Part shown: in pieces, positions 62,211-64,000 of the stretch | Position numbering within the stretch: position 1 is the first letter of the stretch | Layout of the letters: each line of letters begins with the position of its first letter | NCBI RefSeq assembly: GCF_020552705.1 | Contig: NZ_JAJBZG010000002.1 | Coordinates: 558,001 to 622,000 of the forward strand | DNA: 64,000 nucleotides | From: Christiangramia sediminis | Lineage (GTDB): Bacteria > Bacteroidota > Bacteroidia > Flavobacteriales > Flavobacteriaceae | Direction: 5' to 3' | Notes under the pieces: model-generated | What the model was told of the DNA's origin: nothing | What the model saw: only the letters and a program-made list of their open reading frames with translations | Databases searched by the model: none | Program-made: the position numbers and the translations under genes

Positions 62211-62253
62211 TAAATATACAGTATTCGTGTGCTGTAATTAATGACATTCATCA
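62211..62253 (-). promoter_or_regulatory. Island operator 10 with -7 box (mla operon)
   Basis: TGAC-ATTC-ATCA (62242-62253; one mismatch), 23 bases, then TATATTTA on the minus strand (62211-62218). The rest of the gap to 62487 holds the terminator of the next gene and nothing else recognised. Confidence 0.6.
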
Positions 62254-62410
62254 GATTAATCTCTAATAAGGAACAAATTCATTGAAAGACTATGGAAAAA
62301 GCTTTTTAATGCTTTAAAAAAACTCATAATTATTGCCTTCTCAGATCTTTAATTTTTATTGTGAAGAATTATTATAATTAGAATCAAATTCGAAGATATT
62401 TAAAATAAAA

Positions 62411-62443
62411 AAGCCCGATCGCATTATGTAATGAATCGGACTT
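62411..62443 (-). terminator. Terminator of the M8-like metallopeptidase gene
   Basis: AAGCCCGAT and ATCGGACTT pair (one G-T) and are followed by a T run on the minus strand, 45 bases after the stop codon. Confidence 0.78.
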
Positions 62444-62487
62444 TTAAATTTTGACCATACTTTCAATATCAGAAAGTCTGGTAATTT

Positions 62488-63600
62488 CTATTTATCTACA
62501 ACTTCTCCAATTGGAGCAAGAAGAATCTCGCTATCAGCAATATTTAATCCTTCACTGCCATCAGCATTCATAGCATCAAGTTCACTGATATCCACTCCAG
62601 GAGTACCTTTAGCTAAATCGTACTGTTCACCAACAGTAGCAGCTCCATATCCTAGATCTTTCATAGATCCAGCTGTAATACGGCTTAGAGGATTCTCTCC
62701 CAGGTTGATAAATCCGGTCATCAGTTCGTTACGCAATAAAGATTCTCTCCAGTGTCCCCCGGCAGTACCTGGACCACCTATATTTTCTATAGGAAGTTCA
62801 AATTCTCCACCTTCAGCATTCCAAAATACATTTGCCATTTCTCCTGTGAAATAAGGATTGCTCGCAGGTCCCTGGCTTAACATTTTACCTCCAGAATTCC
62901 ATAATGTACCTACTCCTAATACGTGTCCCATTTCGTGAACAATCACATCCTCAAATAGGTCTAATTCATCTAAAAATGCTAGGTCCTCTACATCAAATCG
63001 CATCACTCCGCTAAAAGGCAAACGGTTACTGGTACGTACAAATCTAGGTCCTGCAGAACCCAGAACTTTTCCAGGTCCATCAATTGGCGTTAAAGCTACT
63101 TCAATTACCACATCATCAATAGCAGCGTCGGCATTTACAGCTGGAAATCCTACAAATGCTGAAGGAAGAGCAAATCCTGCCACATCTGCCTGAGGAAAGG
63201 AAGACTCATCTTTTATAATAATTCGCTCCCATCTCGCTGCGGCTGCTTCAAATACTTCTCTCTGTCTATCTGTTACTGGTACTAAATATTTTAAAGAAAT
63301 ATTGAATCGCCCGCGATCTACACCTGGAGCTTCGGTCGCTCTTTTATTAAATTCGTCGCTGGACAGCTTAGATTTTGGATCAATTCTAATCATTCCGTTT
63401 TCGGGAGTAAACAACTCAAACTCTTGCTTTGCACTTGTATCCATATCTGACTGAACTGAATCTACAGAATCTTCAGAACAGGAAACTAGCAGCATTGAAC
63501 TTATAGCTACCGTAAATAAACCTTTATACAACCTTTTACCAGGTTGAGTGAAAGATTCTAGTAATCCGGAAGTTTCCGGAGACTTGAAAAAATTTCTCAT
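62488..63600 (-). CDS. Leishmanolysin-like (M8-type) metallopeptidase lipoprotein
   Basis: 370 residues. An N-terminal charged stretch precedes a hydrophobic segment ending in a lipobox (LYKGLFTVAISSMLLVSC). The zinc motif HEMGHVLGVGTLW and a later histidine in GGHWRESLLRNELMTGF match the HExxH...H arrangement of M8-type metzincins, with Met in ELMTG as the Met-turn. Probably exported to the cell surface or periplasm, acting on proteins. Single gene, ended by a terminator; no island operator upstream. Confidence 0.8.
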   Translation of the reverse strand: MRNFFKSPETSGLLESFTQPGKRLYKGLFTVAISSMLLVSCSEDSVDSVQSDMDTSAKQEFELFTPENGMIRIDPKSKLSSDEFNKRATEAPGVDRGRFNISLKYLVPVTDRQREVFEAAAARWERIIIKDESSFPQADVAGFALPSAFVGFPAVNADAAIDDVVIEVALTPIDGPGKVLGSAGPRFVRTSNRLPFSGVMRFDVEDLAFLDELDLFEDVIVHEMGHVLGVGTLWNSGGKMLSQGPASNPYFTGEMANVFWNAEGGEFELPIENIGGPGTAGGHWRESLLRNELMTGFINLGENPLSRITAGSMKDLGYGAATVGEQYDLAKGTPGVDISELDAMNADGSEGLNIADSEILLAPIGEVVDK

Positions 63601-63773
63601 ATAATTTTATTTGTTTAAAACTGACTCTCACCAGTTATTTTGAATTTTGACGGAAATTAGAATAAATAAGATGAAATCATAAAATTATATTCTTAATTAA
63701 CAATTGTTCAGGAGAACTTATTAACGGAAAACAGAAAAAAAAGAGAAATTAATATTAGTAAACTCAAAGATTC

Positions 63774-64000
63774 TCAGTTTTTAAAAACTGCCTTCCAGGC
63801 TTTTTTAAGTAAGCCTACTATTGGAAGAATAACGAATCCTACCACCAATCCCACCAGAAACTCTCCTACAATAGAAGGTAAACTATGCACCAGCTCATGT
63901 ATAAAATGAAGATTATGAACAAAGATGCCTCCGGATACAAGTATTAATGCAATAGTCCCTATGATACTTAAAGATTTTATTATCCAGGGAAGTGAATTGA
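63774..64000 (-). CDS. DUF808/YedI-like inner-membrane protein, C-terminal part
   Basis: The last ~75 codons of a minus-strand gene that runs off the window; stop codon at 63774-63776. The readable part (LPWIIKSLSIIGTIALILVS, IFVHNLHFIHELVHSL, VGEFLVGLVVGFVILPIVGLLKKAW) contains two to three hydrophobic segments and resembles the end of DUF808/YedI proteins. Function unknown. The 173-base gap to the metallopeptidase start shows nothing else. Confidence 0.7.
   Translation of the reverse strand, partial: NSLPWIIKSLSIIGTIALILVSGGIFVHNLHFIHELVHSLPSIVGEFLVGLVVGFVILPIVGLLKKAWKAVFKN

Noticed and set aside
40556-62487. Stress island as a recently transferred genomic island
   Set aside because: No integrase, tRNA junction, direct repeats or clear change in base composition was seen.

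Overview
The window looks like a chromosomal segment of a marine-type member of the Flavobacteriaceae (Bacteroidetes/Bacteroidota; Gramella/Christiangramia-like is my best guess). The DNA is AT-rich. Several promoters match the Bacteroidetes -7 box TAnnTTTG, some with a TTG about 20 bases upstream. The tmRNA encodes the tag GENNYALAA. The gene content is also typical: a PUR-alpha-like DUF3276 protein, a dual cyclophilin/FKBP immunophilin, a plug-less beta-barrel paired with a 1006-residue TPR protein, and an MlaEFD system without MlaC. I see no insertion sequence, prophage, CRISPR array, rRNA or tRNA.

Layout. 1-26 kb is mostly housekeeping: the end of an ABC exporter, DUF3276 protein, secreted M14 peptidase, a Ktr-type K+ uptake pair, CsaA, thioredoxin-like protein and peroxiredoxin, bacillithiol-transferase-like DinB protein, dual immunophilin, two lipoprotein amidohydrolases flanking an exported MEMO-like protein, the TPR/beta-barrel pair, FtsE, a ROK/polyphosphate-glucokinase-like kinase, an EamA transporter, TypA and KdsA. 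26-31 kb is an osmotic block: outer-membrane porin, BCCT (betaine-type) transporter, universal stress protein, and a mechanosensitive channel. 32.5-37.1 kb holds two operons that share an identical-arm 19-bp palindrome (TACTTTG-N5-CAAAGTA); the first encodes a small winged-helix regulator, the second five mostly membrane-associated genes including an MpaB-like oxygenase and a DoxX-like protein. 38.3-39.1 kb holds tmRNA, preceded by a candidate structured RNA element. A proline dehydrogenase follows.

40.5-62.3 kb is the most interesting part: a stress/low-energy island with five tandem-domain universal stress proteins, Hsp20, a Ca2+-ATPase-like P-type pump, PEP synthase, a flavin split-barrel protein, DUF302, a TerB-like protein, an SDR, a second 1-Cys peroxiredoxin, a patatin phospholipase and the MlaEFD lipid transporter. 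In its centre is a response regulator fused to a CRP/FNR-type DNA-binding module (44344-45399). I found ten copies of a CRP/FNR-like dyad, TGAT-N4-ATCA (six exact, four with one mismatch). Each is followed after exactly 23 bases by a TAnnTT -7-like box pointing at a gene or operon of the island. This is class-II activator geometry and suggests one local regulon controlled by the fusion regulator. It resembles in content the low-oxygen dormancy regulons of other phyla (for example DosR in mycobacteria), but the regulator type and operator are different.

The window ends with an M8-like metallopeptidase lipoprotein and the C-terminal part of a DUF808/YedI-like membrane protein that runs off the edge. 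All assignments come from reading the sequence; no database search was run.
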